Below, in pieces: positions 7,042-17,299 of a stretch of DNA of 64,000 bases. Made by a program: the position numbers and the translations under genes. The stretch comes from Nocardiopsis eucommiae (GTDB taxonomy: Bacteria; Actinomycetota; Actinomycetes; Streptosporangiales; Streptosporangiaceae): assembly GCA_018388625.1 (NCBI GenBank), contig CP074402.1, forward strand, positions 1,984,001 through 2,048,000. Reading direction: 5' to 3'. Position 1 is the stretch's first letter, and every line of letters starts with the position of its first letter. The notes beneath the pieces were generated by a model. It saw only the letters and a program-made list of their open reading frames with translations. It did not search any database and was not told the origin of the DNA.

Positions 7042-9012
7042 TCAGTCGTCCTCGTCCTCGTCGAGGTCGCCCAGGTCGATCCCGCCGGGGGTGGCGGTGA
7101 GCTTGATCTTGGTGCCCTCGGGAGCGGTCCCGGTGTGCGACTGGTGCGCCACCACACGGCCGCCGAAGATCCGCTCGACCTCGACGTCGAACCCGGCGTC
7201 CTCCAGTTCCTTGCGGGCGTCGCGGACGGAGTCGCCCACCACGTCCGGGACGTCGACCTCGGGCGGTCCGCTGGACACCGTCAGCGTGACGGACGCCCCG
7301 GGACCGACGTTGGTGCCGGTGTCGGGAGTCTGGCTGATCACCAGGCCCTTGTCGATGTTCTCGCTCTCCTCCTCGACGATCTCGGCCGACAGGCCCAGCT
7401 CGTCGAGGGTCTTCTCGGCGTCCTCGCGCTTCTCCCCGGCCAGGCTCGGCACGGGGATCCCGCTGCTGACGGTGATGGTCACCGTCCCCTCGCGGTCGGC
7501 GTCCGCACCCGCCTCGGGGCTGGTGGCCAGCACCTCGCCGGGGTCGTTGTCCGGGGAGTCCTGCTCCTCCTGGACGATGCTCTCGTCGTCGAAGCCGAGG
7601 TCCTCCAGCGCCTTGAGCGCGTTGGCGACGTCGTCGCCCACGAGGTCGGGCATGGACACGTTCTGCGGGCCCTTGGACAGGAACACCGTCACCGTGTCAC
7701 CGGGGGAGAGCCGCGAGTCCACCTCGGGGTCGGTCTCACCGACCTCGCCGGCGGCGGCGTCGTCGCTGTACACCCGGTCGTCGGAGAGCTCCACGACCAG
7801 TCCGGCGCCCCGGATCTGCTCGCTGGCGGCCTCGGGGGACAGCCCGATCACGTCGGGGACGGCCTCGTAGCGGCCGAGCAGGAACCACCAGCCCGCCACA
7901 CCCACGACCAGCGCCGTCACGAGCGCGCCGACCACCAGGAGGCGGTTGCGCGAGAACCACGACCCGCCCCGTCCGGGGTAGTCATCGTCGTCGTAGTCGC
8001 CCCCGCCCAGGTCGGCGCCGTTCATGTCGACGACCATCGTGGCGTTCTCGGTGCCCGGACCGGCGCCGCCCGCGATCAGCTGGGGCGCGGTCATGGTGGC
8101 CGCCGCGTTGGCCTGCGGGGCCACGGGGGCCAACGGCGCGGCCGAGCCCGGCGTCGGGTCCGGCAGGGTCCGCAGGACCTCCAGGACCTTGGCCAGGTAC
8201 TGGCCCGCGTTGCTCGGACGGTACCGGGGGTCGCGCTCGGTGGCCTTGGTGACCAGGCCGTCCACCTCGGGCGGCAGGTTCGGCAGGAAGTGGGAGGGGC
8301 GCGGAACGTCCTCGGTCACGTGCTGGTAGGCGATCGCGATCGGGGTCTCGCCGGTGTGCGGCTGGCCGCCGGTGAGCAGTTCGTAGAGCATGATCCCGGC
8401 CGCGTACACGTCGCTGCGCGCGTCGGCGGTGCCCTTCTCGATCTGCTCGGGCGCCAGGTAGGCGGCCGTGCCCATGAGCGTGCCGGTGCGGGTCAGGCCC
8501 TGGTTGGACTGTTCCACCGCGCGGGCCAGACCGAAGTCGGCCACCTTGACCCGGCCGTCCTTGCTGATCAGGACGTTCTCGGGCTTGACGTCGCGGTGCA
8601 CCATCCCGGCCTGGTGGGCGGCCCCCAGCGCGGCCAGCACCGAGGCCATGAAGTTCAGGGCCTGCTTCGGAGCCAGTCGTCCGTGTGCCTTGAGGATGTC
8701 GCGCAGGGTCTGGCCCGGGACGTACTCCATGGCGAGGAAGACGTGTCCCTGGTCCTCACCCTGGTCGAAGACCTGCACGACGTTGGGGTGGGAGAGCTTG
8801 GCGACCGAGTGCGCCTCGTTGATGAAGCGCTGGACGAAGGTCGGGTCCTGGGCCAGGGAGGGGTGCATGACCTTGAGGGCCAGGCGTCGGTCCAGCCTCA
8901 GGTCGTGGGCGACGTAGACCGTCGCCATGCCGCCACCGGCGATCCTTGACTCGACGAAGTAGCGACGGTCCAGCGTCGCGCCTACAAGCGGGTCGGAAGT
9001 CGTCATGTCCAC
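7042..9012 (-). CDS. pknL: PASTA-domain Ser/Thr protein kinase, PknL-like
   Basis: This is a membrane kinase with an intact catalytic domain at about residues 17-280: glycine loop after RIAGGG, Lys in ALKVMH, MVHRDVKPENVL and VADFGLAR. A transmembrane helix lies at about 355-375 (LLVVGALVTALVVGVAGWWF). Four PASTA repeats follow outside the cell, from about 380 to 645, then an acidic tail. PASTA domains bind muropeptides or lipid II in this family. The neighbourhood (DAHP synthase, Rv2175c-type protein, polyprenyl synthase, metF) resembles that of Mycobacterium tuberculosis pknL, and the PknL substrate homologue is at 11827-12186. The start is GTG 9012 or ATG 9006. Confidence 0.9.
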   Translation of the reverse strand: MDMTTSDPLVGATLDRRYFVESRIAGGGMATVYVAHDLRLDRRLALKVMHPSLAQDPTFVQRFINEAHSVAKLSHPNVVQVFDQGEDQGHVFLAMEYVPGQTLRDILKAHGRLAPKQALNFMASVLAALGAAHQAGMVHRDVKPENVLISKDGRVKVADFGLARAVEQSNQGLTRTGTLMGTAAYLAPEQIEKGTADARSDVYAAGIMLYELLTGGQPHTGETPIAIAYQHVTEDVPRPSHFLPNLPPEVDGLVTKATERDPRYRPSNAGQYLAKVLEVLRTLPDPTPGSAAPLAPVAPQANAAATMTAPQLIAGGAGPGTENATMVVDMNGADLGGGDYDDDDYPGRGGSWFSRNRLLVVGALVTALVVGVAGWWFLLGRYEAVPDVIGLSPEAASEQIRGAGLVVELSDDRVYSDDAAAGEVGETDPEVDSRLSPGDTVTVFLSKGPQNVSMPDLVGDDVANALKALEDLGFDDESIVQEEQDSPDNDPGEVLATSPEAGADADREGTVTITVSSGIPVPSLAGEKREDAEKTLDELGLSAEIVEEESENIDKGLVISQTPDTGTNVGPGASVTLTVSSGPPEVDVPDVVGDSVRDARKELEDAGFDVEVERIFGGRVVAHQSHTGTAPEGTKIKLTATPGGIDLGDLDEDEDD

Positions 9013-9387
9013 GGCGGAGTTGTGTCCTTGCTGCGGGGAGCGCGGGCGTTCGCGGCCGGTGGCGCGTACCCGACACCTGGTGTCGATCCGACACGATAGC
9101 GGAAGCCGGTGTCAGGTCTGCCCCGCGGTTCACGGTCGCGACGGCCCCCGTGTCCACCGTCGTGGAGCCCGACCGGAGGGTCGGTTCGGGGCGTTCGCGC
9201 CTGGGCGGTCTGAGGGTGCGGTGCCGTCGCGCGGCACGCGCACCCTCCCACGGTAGGGGACGGGACCAAACCCGTCGGTAACGGTCCGTTCGCGTGTCGT
9301 CACCGGGGGTTCGCGCGGTGTGCCGGAACGGGTGATCGTCCCAGGTCCGGAGCCCCGGACCACCGCACCGGAGTCCTCCCGGCGGAC
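9013..9387. other. Intergenic region between pknL and thiG
   Basis: 375 bases without a gene. It holds the hairpin at 9212-9247 and, near the kinase start, repeats of GTGTC around 9080-9100 that could be part of a promoter or operator. Nothing else is recognisable. Confidence 0.4.
9212..9247 (-). terminator. Probable terminator downstream of the thi genes
   Basis: GAGGGTGCG-GTGCCG pairs with CGGCAC-CGCACCCTC, with one bulged G in the 3' arm. Its place between thiG and the kinase promoter fits the end of the thiO-thiS-thiG transcript. Confidence 0.55.
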
Positions 9388-10191
<804 letters not shown>

Positions 10192-10404
10192 TCAGCCTCC
10201 CTGTACGGCGGTGAGCACGTCCACGCGGTCGCCCGCGGAGAGCTCGGTGTCCGTCCAGGCGGTGCGTCGCACCACCTCGTCGTTGACCGCGACGGCGATC
10301 CCGCCGGGGACGGCGCCGTCCCCGGCGTCGGTGAGGTCGCGCACGACCCCGTCCACGGTGGTCGCCTCGCTGTCCCGGGCCTGTCCGTTGATGATCAGTT
10401 CCAC
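10192..10404 (-). CDS. thiS: Sulfur carrier protein ThiS
   Basis: This 70-residue ubiquitin-fold protein ends in Gly-Gly, the C-terminus that becomes the thiocarboxylate sulfur donor for ThiG. It begins VELIINGQ and holds AVAVNDEVV, both typical of the family. The GTG start at 10404 lies 2 bases after the thiO stop, so the two are translationally coupled. Confidence 0.92.
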   Translation of the reverse strand: MELIINGQARDSEATTVDGVVRDLTDAGDGAVPGGIAVAVNDEVVRRTAWTDTELSAGDRVDVLTAVQGG

Positions 10405-10406
10405 TG

Positions 10407-11548
10407 CTACTCCCACGTCCGTCTGCTGGCTGAGAACCGGCGCGCGTACGGGGGCAGCGCGCCGGTGGTGAGTGCCTCGGCCATGACCTCCCCGGTCACC
10501 GGGGCCAGCAGGACCCCGTGCCGAAAGTGTCCGGCGGCCAGGTGCAGTCCCGGGACCCGTGTGGGCCCCAGGAGGGGTTCGTTGTCGGGGGAACCCGGCC
10601 GCAGCCCCACGCAGGTCTCGACGACCTCCAGCTCGCTCACCCCCGGGACGAGCTCGCGCGCGTCCCGCAGGACCTGCCAGAGCCCGCCGACCGTCAGGGA
10701 GGTGTCGTGGCCCAGCTCCTCCTGGGTGGCGCCGACGATCACCTCGCCGTCGGCCCGGGGCACCAGGTAGACGGGGAACCCGCGCACCAGGCCGCGCACG
10801 GTGCGCGTGACCAGCGGCGGTTCCCCGGCGGGCACCCGGGCGCGCAGCAGCTGCCCCTTGACCGGGCGCAGCGGCGGAACCACCGGTTCGGGCACCCGTA
10901 CCCGGTCGCCCCAGCATCCGGCGGCGAGCACCACCTGCGCGGCGGGCAGTGCGGTCCCGTCGGCCAGGCGTACGCCCAGGCGCGCGCCGTCAGCCCCGGG
11001 GAGGTGATCTCCTCCGCGTACCCGGGGACCTCGCGAACGCCCGCCCGCTCCCCGGCCCGCGCCAGGGCCAGGAGCAGCGCGCGCGGGTTCACGGAGTGGT
11101 CCTCGGGGGCCAGCACGCCACCGCGCACGCCCGGAGCGAGCGTGGGTTCGAGGCGTCGGCACTCGCGGCTGGTGAGCCGCTGGGTGGGGATGCCCAGGCG
11201 CTGTTGGAGCGCGTGGAGGTCGGTGAGGACCGCGAGGTCGTCGCGGTCGAAGGCGACCAGCAGCGTCCCGGTGCGGCGGTGGCCGACGTCGATCCCGCTG
11301 GCCTCCTGGAGTTCGGCGACGAAGTCGTCGTAGAGGCGCGCCGAGCGCACCCCGAGCTCCATGAGCTCCTCCTCGCCGAAGACCGCCTCGGTCGCGGGGG
11401 TGAGCATGCCCGCCGCGACGGTCGAGGAGGCGCGGGCGTCGGAGGGCGCCGTGACGGGGTCGGGCTCGACCAGGGTCACGGACAGGCCGCGCTGGGCGGC
11501 CCGCCAGGCGGTGACCCGGCCGATGACGCCGCCGCCGACCACGACCAC
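10407..11548 (-). CDS. thiO: Glycine oxidase ThiO (frameshift near 10997)
   Basis: ThiO is an FAD enzyme that oxidises glycine to the imine used by ThiG. The N-terminus has the dinucleotide motif VVVVGGGVIG and a Glu at the end of the second strand (TLVEPD). The C-terminal part has GLRPGSPDNEPLLG and GHFRHGVLLAP, as in glycine and D-amino acid oxidases. The halves are in different frames: one missing C in the minus-strand run TCCCCGGGGCTGAC near 10997. The start is uncertain. GTG 11548 begins directly at the FAD motif; other in-frame GTG codons upstream lie in or next to the riboswitch. Confidence 0.88.
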
Positions 11549-11613
11549 CGCATTGGTGGGATGAATCGTCTTCTGTGGGGGAACCTCGTTGCTGCGCACG
11601 GCGCCGTGTTCCA

Positions 11614-11704
11614 CTCCCTTCGCCGGAATGACCCGGATCAGGTTCGTGCGGTCGGAGGCGGTGAGCCTCCCTCTCAGCCGGGTCCACCCGGCTCCCGCGG
11701 GACA
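11614..11704 (-). ncRNA. TPP riboswitch upstream of thiO
   Basis: Read on the minus strand, this has the THI-box core: CTGAGAGGG, then GACC..ACGAACCTGATC, then CGGGTCAT..CCGGCGAAGGGA, flanked by the pairing arms GAGCCGGGT and ACCCGGCT. These are the conserved thiamine pyrophosphate aptamer segments. It should lower expression of thiO-thiS-thiG when TPP is abundant. Confidence 0.93.
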
Positions 11705-11826
11705 TGTCCTCGCCCTCATCCTAGGACAACCCGTCCAGGGCGGTCGTGGCGGGGATCTCCCAGGCGGGGCGTCCGGGGGCGGGGCGATGGTCTCCGGAGC
11801 CCGGCCGGGTGTGGCAGATTGGGTGG

Positions 11827-12186
11827 GTGACACAAAGCGATCGTGAACTCGACGAACTCGTCGGCGAATGGCTGACCCTGCGTGAGGCGGCCGCGCCGCT
11901 GGGCGTGAGCCCCAACCGCATCAAGACGCTCATCCGCGAGAACCGCCTCATGGGCGTGGTGCGCGGTGGCGAACTCTCCATCCCCGCCGCCTTCCTGGAC
12001 GGCCCGGACCTGGTCAAGGGTCTGCCGGGCACCATCGTGCTGCTGACCGACGCCGGTTTCTCCACCGAGGAGGCCCTGCGTTGGCTGTTCACCCCGGACG
12101 ACACCCTGCCGGGCACGCCGATCCAGGCCATGCGGGAGAACCGGGGCACCGAGGTCCGTCGGCGGGCCCAGGGCATGGCCTTCTGA
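11827..12186 (+). CDS. Rv2175c-type DNA-binding protein
   Basis: A 119-residue protein with a MerR-like winged helix near the N-terminus ([21 protein letters not shown]) followed by a conserved C-terminal part ([18 protein letters not shown]). It matches the actinobacterial family of M. tuberculosis Rv2175c, a DNA-binding protein reported to be phosphorylated by PknL. A PknL-like kinase is 2.8 kb away. Target genes are not known from sequence. GTG 11827 gives the expected N-terminus. It is transcribed away from thiO and towards thiE. Confidence 0.82.
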   Translation: MTQSDRELDELVGEWLTLREAAAPLGVSPNRIKTLIRENRLMGVVRGGELSIPAAFLDGPDLVKGLPGTIVLLTDAGFSTEEALRWLFTPDDTLPGTPIQAMRENRGTEVRRRAQGMAF

Positions 12187-12193
12187 GCCGTCC

Positions 12194-12236
12194 ACGGCCC
12201 GGGGACGCACCACCCCGGTGACGTCCCCCGGGCCGT
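12194..12236 (+). terminator. Hairpin between the Rv2175c-type gene and thiE
   Basis: ACGGCCCGGGGACG pairs with CGTCCCCCGGGCCGT, with one bulged C. It ends just before the thiE -10 element. Confidence 0.55.
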
Positions 12237-12253
12237 TGGTTAGGGTGGGGCGC

Positions 12254-12925
12254 GTGAGGACGAGCCACGGAACCAGCCTGCGCGAGCGCCTGGACGCATC
12301 CCTTCTGTACCTGTGCACCGACGCCCGGACCGAGAGCGGTGATCTCGCGGAGTTCGCGGACGCCGCCCTGGCCGGAGGCGTGGACATCATCCAGCTCCGG
12401 GACAAGGGCTTGGAGGCCCGCCAGGAACTGGCCGCCCTGGAGGTCCTGCGGGAGGCGTGCGAGCGCCACGGGGCCCTGCTCGCCGTCAACGACCGCGCCG
12501 ACATCGCCCGCGCGGTACGCGCCGACGTCCTGCACCTGGGCCAGCGCGACCTGCCGGTTCCCCTGGCCCGCGACATCATCGGCGCCGACCCGCTGGTCGG
12601 CCGCTCCAACAACGACCCCGAGGCCGCCGCCCGTTCGGCGGAGGAGCCCGGGAGCGACTACTTCTGCGTGGGCCCGACCTGGGCGACCCCGACCAAGCCG
12701 GGCCGCCCGGCGGCCGGACTCGAACTGGTGGAGCGCGCGGCCGCGCTCGGCACCGACCGGCCCTGGTTCGCGATCGGCGGCATCGACCTGGAGAACGTGG
12801 ACCGGGTGCTGGACGCCGGGGCCACCCGCGTGGTCGTGGTGCGCGCCGTCACCGAGGCCGAGGATCCGCGAGCGGCGGCCAGCGCGCTCCGGGCCCGCCT
12901 GACCGCACGGCGCGGCGACGCCTGA
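12254..12925 (+). CDS. thiE: Thiamine-phosphate synthase ThiE
   Basis: ThiE joins the pyrimidine and thiazole phosphates to give thiamine phosphate. The barrel has [28 protein letters not shown], the [10 protein letters not shown] signature and AIGGI near the C-terminus. Length (223) is normal. GTG 12254 is supported by TAGGGT exactly 7 bases upstream, the spacing of a leaderless start. It lies apart from the thiO-thiS-thiG operon and has no riboswitch of its own that I can see. Confidence 0.92.
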   Translation: MRTSHGTSLRERLDASLLYLCTDARTESGDLAEFADAALAGGVDIIQLRDKGLEARQELAALEVLREACERHGALLAVNDRADIARAVRADVLHLGQRDLPVPLARDIIGADPLVGRSNNDPEAAARSAEEPGSDYFCVGPTWATPTKPGRPAAGLELVERAAALGTDRPWFAIGGIDLENVDRVLDAGATRVVVVRAVTEAEDPRAAASALRARLTARRGDA

Positions 12926-12978
12926 CCGTCGCGAAAACCCGGTGACCTCGACGGCCGTCCCGGGGATACTGGTCCACC

Positions 12979-13724
12979 ATGGATGAGGTCGAGGTCGTCG
13001 TCGCCCACTCCGAGCGCGCGACACTGCGCGTCGGTGACGTGTTCCTGAAGGTGGACGCCGACCAGGCGCGTGTCGACGTCGAGGTCGAGGCGATGTCCCT
13101 CGCGCCGGTCCCGACCCCGGAGGTCCTCTGGCGCAGGCCGCCCGTGCTCGCGATCGCCGCGCTCCCGGGGACGGCCCTGGGCCGTCTGGGCGAGCCGTCG
13201 ACCTCCTCGTCGGCGGCCTGGACCGCGGTGGGCGCCGCCGTCCGGAGACTGCACGAGGCTCCGCCACCTCCCTGGCCCGGTCGACGCCGCCGGGACCCCG
13301 GCGAGTGGGCGGCGGAGCTCGACCGGGAGTGCGAACTCCTCGTGACCAACGGTGTCCTGCCCGCCGACCTGGTCGCCCGTAACCGCCGGGTGGCCGAGGC
13401 CGCGATCCGCCCCTACACCCCGGTTTTCACGCACGGGGACCTCCAGAGGGAGCACGTCTTCGTCGAGGGCGACGAGGTCACCGGCGTCATCGACTGGTCC
13501 GAGGCGGGCGCTGGCGACCCCTCTTCGACCTCGCCACCCTGACGCTCGGAAACGAGGGGCACCTGGCGGAGGTCGCCGCCGGTTACGGCGCCGACGTCGA
13601 CCTCGACGTGGTCCGCGCGTGGTGGTCGTCGCGCGCCCTCCTGGGGGTGCGTTGGCTGGTCGAGCACGGCTTCGACCCGTTCGCGCCGGGGTGTGAGGTC
13701 GACGTGCTGAGGGCCCGGATGTGA
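12979..13724 (+). CDS. Aminoglycoside-phosphotransferase-fold kinase (frameshift near 13517)
   Basis: The product has the APH-family catalytic loop [12 protein letters not shown] and the metal-binding [10 protein letters not shown], with a shortened N-terminal lobe. About 248 residues after repair. A missing C at 13514-13517 (GACCCCTCTTC) shifts the frame in the middle of the conserved [10 protein letters not shown] stretch; the continuation runs to TGA 13722-13724. Families of this fold phosphorylate small metabolites, sugars or antibiotics, and the substrate here cannot be predicted. It faces an oxidoreductase gene. Confidence 0.75.
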
Positions 13725-13767
13725 GGCCGCGCAGACCCGACCACGTCGAGCGCGGTCCCCGGAGTTC

Positions 13768-14738
13768 CTAGGGGACCAGGAGCACCTTGCCCAGCACACG
13801 GCGGCCCTCCAGGGCGGCGTGCGCCTCGGCGGCCCGCTCCAACGGCAGGGTCAGGCCCACGTGGGGGCGCAGGTGTCCGGCCCGTGCCTCCTCCAGGGCC
13901 AGACGGGTCAGGTCGCTCCGGTCCGTGCCCGACCGAGCCCGCATCGCGTCCAGGCCCAGGGTGGTGATCCCGCGCCGGGCGGCCTCCCGCGCGTCGATCT
14001 CCGCGAAGGAGCCTCCGGCCGTCCCGTAGCTGAGGAACCGGCCTCCTTCGGCCACCGCCCTGAAGGACGCCGACCCCAGCGCACCGCCGGCCCCGTCGAT
14101 CACTATGTCGGCCCCCGTGTCACCGGTGACTTCGAGCACCCGGTCGCACCAGTCCGGCTCCGCGTAGTCCACGACCTCCTCCGCGCCCAGGGACCGTGCC
14201 AGCGCCAGCTTCTCCGGGCCCCGGGCCGCGCCGATCACCCGTGCTCCCGCGAGCCGGGCGAGCTGCACGACCAGGCTGCCCGCGCCGCCGGTGGCGGCCA
14301 GGACCAGGACCCAGGTGTCCGGGGTGAAGCGGGCGGCCCGCTCCAGCATCATCGCGGTCGCGCCGTCGACCATGAGCGCCAGGGCGTCGAGGGGCGCAGC
14401 TCCCCGGGAACCCGGACCAGGCCCTCCGCCGGAACCGCGACGCGGTCGGCGTATCCGCCGTCGTCGGTGCGGGTGAGGACGCGGACGCCGATCCAGGCGG
14501 GGTCCGTGCTGGGCCCGACCTCCGCGACCCGGCCCACCACGCTGCCCCCGGGCACGTAGGGCGGGGTCTGGGGGAAGTGGTCGCGGGCCGCGCCGCCGCG
14601 GATCAGGGTGTCGAGGTAGATCACGTTCGCCGCCCCGACCTCGACCAGCACCTCGCCGGGGCCGGGTTCGGGGTCGGGGAGCTCCCGGACCACCAGGACC
14701 TCGGGGCCGCCGAACTCGTCGACTCGAACCGCGCGCAT
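13768..14738 (-). CDS. Zinc-free quinone-oxidoreductase-like MDR protein (frameshift near 14394)
   Basis: This is a medium-chain reductase of the quinone oxidoreductase type. The N-terminal GroES-like domain starts MRAVRVDEFGGPEVL and includes EVLVEVGAANV. A Rossmann domain has AATGGAGSLVVQLA, followed by GARVIGAAR, and the C-terminus ends GKVLLVP. No zinc-site cysteines are evident. One missing C (minus strand CGCCCCTCGACG, near 14394) separates the domains. ATG 14738 is preceded by a GAGAGTGG ribosome site. The substrate is unknown; such enzymes usually use NADPH. Confidence 0.82.
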
Positions 14739-14880
14739 GTCCACCACTCTCCTCGTGCGGGGTTCCTCCCTCGCAGGACCAAGCATTGTTCCTCAACCAA
14801 TATTTAGGTCAAGGGCCGTCTCGGGACCGTCAGGAAGGGGAAACCGCCGCGCACGGGGCACGGCGGTGGGGGAGGGGCGG

Positions 14881-15759
14881 TCAGACCGCGACGTGGGAGA
14901 GGGCGCTCGGGTGACGGCGCAGGAAGCCCTCGATCGACTGCGCCGGATGGCCGGTCAGGTCGGGCACGACCGGCGAGACCACGTCCATCTCCCCGGCGGC
15001 GATCGCCGCGTACGAGGAGGCCCAGCCCTCGATCTCCCACTCCGCGGCCCCGCTCGGGCGGCGCGATTCCAGGGCCTCCTGCCAGGTCTCGGGCACGTAC
15101 CGGACGCTCCGGCCGGTCAACCGGCCCAGCTTCTCCACGGTCGCGCCCACCGACAGCGCCTCGGGTCCGGTCACGTCGTAGGTCGCCTCCTTCGAGGCCG
15201 CCACCACCGCCGGGTCGGTCAGCACCGCCGTGGCCACGTCCGCCACGTCGTCGCGCGAGACCCACGCGATCCTGCCCTCACCGGCGGGGCCGCGCACCAC
15301 GCCCTGCTCGTCCACCCAGCGCGGCAGCAGGTCCAGGTACAGGCTCGGTCTCAGGAACGTGTGCGAGACACCGGTGGACCGGATGTGCGCCTCCGTGTAG
15401 AAGTGCGTGCGGGCGAACGTGAACGTGGACGCCGGACCCGCGCCGAGGAACGACAGGTACACGATCCTCGACACCCCGGCGCTGACCGCGCCGTCCACGG
15501 CGCTCAGGTGCGCCTCCACCCGGTCCTCGGACTCGGTGGCCGAGACCAGGAAGAGCGTGTCCACGCCGCGGCAGGCCTTCTCGAAGGCGGCCGTGTCCTC
15601 GTAGACCGCCATCGCCGCGCTGCTCTCCGGGTACTCCGGCGCCCGGTTGATGTCGCGCACGATGAGGCGCTGCGCCAACCCGAGCCGCGCGATCCGGGCG
15701 GCCACCCGCCCGCCCAGCGCACCGGTGGCCCCGGTCACCCCTATGGTGTGGTTTGTCAT
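14881..15759 (-). CDS. NmrA-like NAD(P)-binding protein
   Basis: An atypical short-chain-dehydrogenase fold protein of about 292 residues. It begins TIGVTGATGALGGRVAARI, a nucleotide-binding glycine motif, and includes LFLVSATESEDRVEAH and FLRPSLYLDLLP, which are typical of NmrA/TMR-type proteins and NAD(P)H:quinone reductases. The chosen ATG 15759 begins directly at the Rossmann strand; ATG 15774 is in frame five codons upstream and is also possible. No specific substrate can be inferred. Confidence 0.82.
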   Translation of the reverse strand: MTNHTIGVTGATGALGGRVAARIARLGLAQRLIVRDINRAPEYPESSAAMAVYEDTAAFEKACRGVDTLFLVSATESEDRVEAHLSAVDGAVSAGVSRIVYLSFLGAGPASTFTFARTHFYTEAHIRSTGVSHTFLRPSLYLDLLPRWVDEQGVVRGPAGEGRIAWVSRDDVADVATAVLTDPAVVAASKEATYDVTGPEALSVGATVEKLGRLTGRSVRYVPETWQEALESRRPSGAAEWEIEGWASSYAAIAAGEMDVVSPVVPDLTGHPAQSIEGFLRRHPSALSHVAV

Positions 15760-15841
15760 GTGATCGTCGCCCATGGAAACCCATCCTGGGGTACGACCGG
15801 CCACCGGCCGCTGATCGGCGCGCCCGTTTTTGCGCCCCCGG

Positions 15842-17128
15842 TCAGGGGCTGGTGCGCTCTTGGTGCTCGTCGGCCGCGGGCGGTCCGGCGGGCGCCGTGA
15901 CCGCCGTGGACGGACGCCGGTACGACAGCCTGCGCAGCAGGACCTCGGCCGGTCCCCGCCGCCCCGCGCGTTCCAGCGCGTAGGCGCCCGCCACCGTGAC
16001 CAGCCACACCGCCACCGCGTACAGGAACATCGTCCACGAGGACATGTACGCGGCCAGCCCCAGGCCCCACGCGGCCAGGATCGGCGCGCAGAGCACGGAC
16101 TGCGCCAGGTAGGCGCTCATGGAACGCTTGCCGGTGGCGGTCAGGGCGGTCACCACGACCCCTCCGGTCCGGCCGCGCTCCTGGAGCCGGTGTGCGACCA
16201 GCGCGATCAGGGCGACGTACCCGAGACCGCCGAAGAGGCCGGTCAGCATGTGCGGGAAGGTGAGCATCAGCCCCTGGTCCCCGGTGAGGTCGAGGACACC
16301 GACCTGCGCCAGGGCCTCGGGGAGGCCTCCGACCCAGCCGACGCCGATCCCCACCACGGCCACCCGGCGCAGTGTCCGCAGGTGCGAGCCGGGCTCCTCC
16401 AGGAAACGGCGGCGCGCGGCCCAGAAGCCGAGCAGGATCGCGGTGGGCACGACCAGGCCGAGCAGCCCCTGTCCGATGCTGACCAGCGGCCAGTTCAGCA
16501 GCCGGTCCGTGGCGGCCGAGAGAACGGACGGGTCACCGATGTTGCCCGCCATCTCGTTCATGTCGAGGCCGCCCGCGCCACCGTCGGACTCACTCACGAA
16601 GGGCAGGGCCAGGAGGCTGAGCGCGCTGCCCACCGCCATCAGGAAGGTCAGCACCGCGCTCCACACGACCAGGGTCACGTCCCTGCGGCGGAAGAACAGC
16701 CAGCCCAGGACCAGTCCGGCCACACCGTAGGCACCGAGGATGTCGCCCATCCACAGGAGCAGGGCGTGGACGAAACCGAAGACGACCAGCCACAGGTTGC
16801 GGCGGCGCAGCAGGGCGTTCACGCTCCTCACGTCGGCCCCGGCCGCCTCCTGCCGCCGGGCCAGCTGCATCATGCCGTAGCCGAAGAGGAACGCGAACAT
16901 CGGGTAGCTGCGCATGTCCACGGCCATGACCGTGAAGAACTGGGCGACCGAGTCCAGGGCGCCCTCGGGGGCGGGGTGCACGGTCAGGCCGTCGCTCGGG
17001 GACGCCCACAGGTACCAGACCGAGTTGGCCAGCGCGATGAACAACAGCATGAAACCGCGTGCGAGGTCGGGCGCGAGGGCCCGGTCCGTGGTGCCGGTCG
17101 GCCCGAGCACGGGGGTCTGTCTGGACAA
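15842..17128 (-). CDS. DUF418-family polytopic membrane protein
   Basis: A protein of 428 residues with about eight to ten hydrophobic segments. It has the early motif DLARGFMLLFIALANSVWY and the DUF418-type C-terminus (MSAYLAQSVLCAP, then a final hydrophobic pair). The function is unknown; related membrane proteins have been suggested to act in transport or acyl transfer. The start is TTG 17128, with GGAG about 8 bases upstream. Confidence 0.82.
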   Translation of the reverse strand: MSRQTPVLGPTGTTDRALAPDLARGFMLLFIALANSVWYLWASPSDGLTVHPAPEGALDSVAQFFTVMAVDMRSYPMFAFLFGYGMMQLARRQEAAGADVRSVNALLRRRNLWLVVFGFVHALLLWMGDILGAYGVAGLVLGWLFFRRRDVTLVVWSAVLTFLMAVGSALSLLALPFVSESDGGAGGLDMNEMAGNIGDPSVLSAATDRLLNWPLVSIGQGLLGLVVPTAILLGFWAARRRFLEEPGSHLRTLRRVAVVGIGVGWVGGLPEALAQVGVLDLTGDQGLMLTFPHMLTGLFGGLGYVALIALVAHRLQERGRTGGVVVTALTATGKRSMSAYLAQSVLCAPILAAWGLGLAAYMSSWTMFLYAVAVWLVTVAGAYALERAGRRGPAEVLLRRLSYRRPSTAVTAPAGPPAADEHQERTSP

Positions 17129-17211
17129 GGGAGGACTCCGGTATCGAGATGTATCGTGTTCTCCGATTCAACCCGGAACCAGACAGAGCGCGCAACGGGA
17201 TTCAGGTAGGA

Positions 17212-17258
17212 GAAAACCCCCGAAGTCGCCAGGGGAGACCCCTAGGGGCTTCGGGGGT
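17212..17258 (-). terminator. Terminator downstream of the polyprenyl synthase gene
   Basis: ACCCCCGAAG at 17216-17225 pairs with CTTCGGGGGT at 17249-17258, with an inner AGGGG/CCCCT stem. On the minus strand the stem is followed by TTTTC. Confidence 0.75.
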
Positions 17259-17299
17259 GAGCGTCGGAACGGGTCGGCCGGACCCGGGCCGGTGCGGGC

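Noticed and set aside
6190..8949. Long plus-strand frame opposite macR and the PASTA kinase
   Set aside because: Shadow of the strong GC third-position bias; no domain, and both minus-strand genes are clear.
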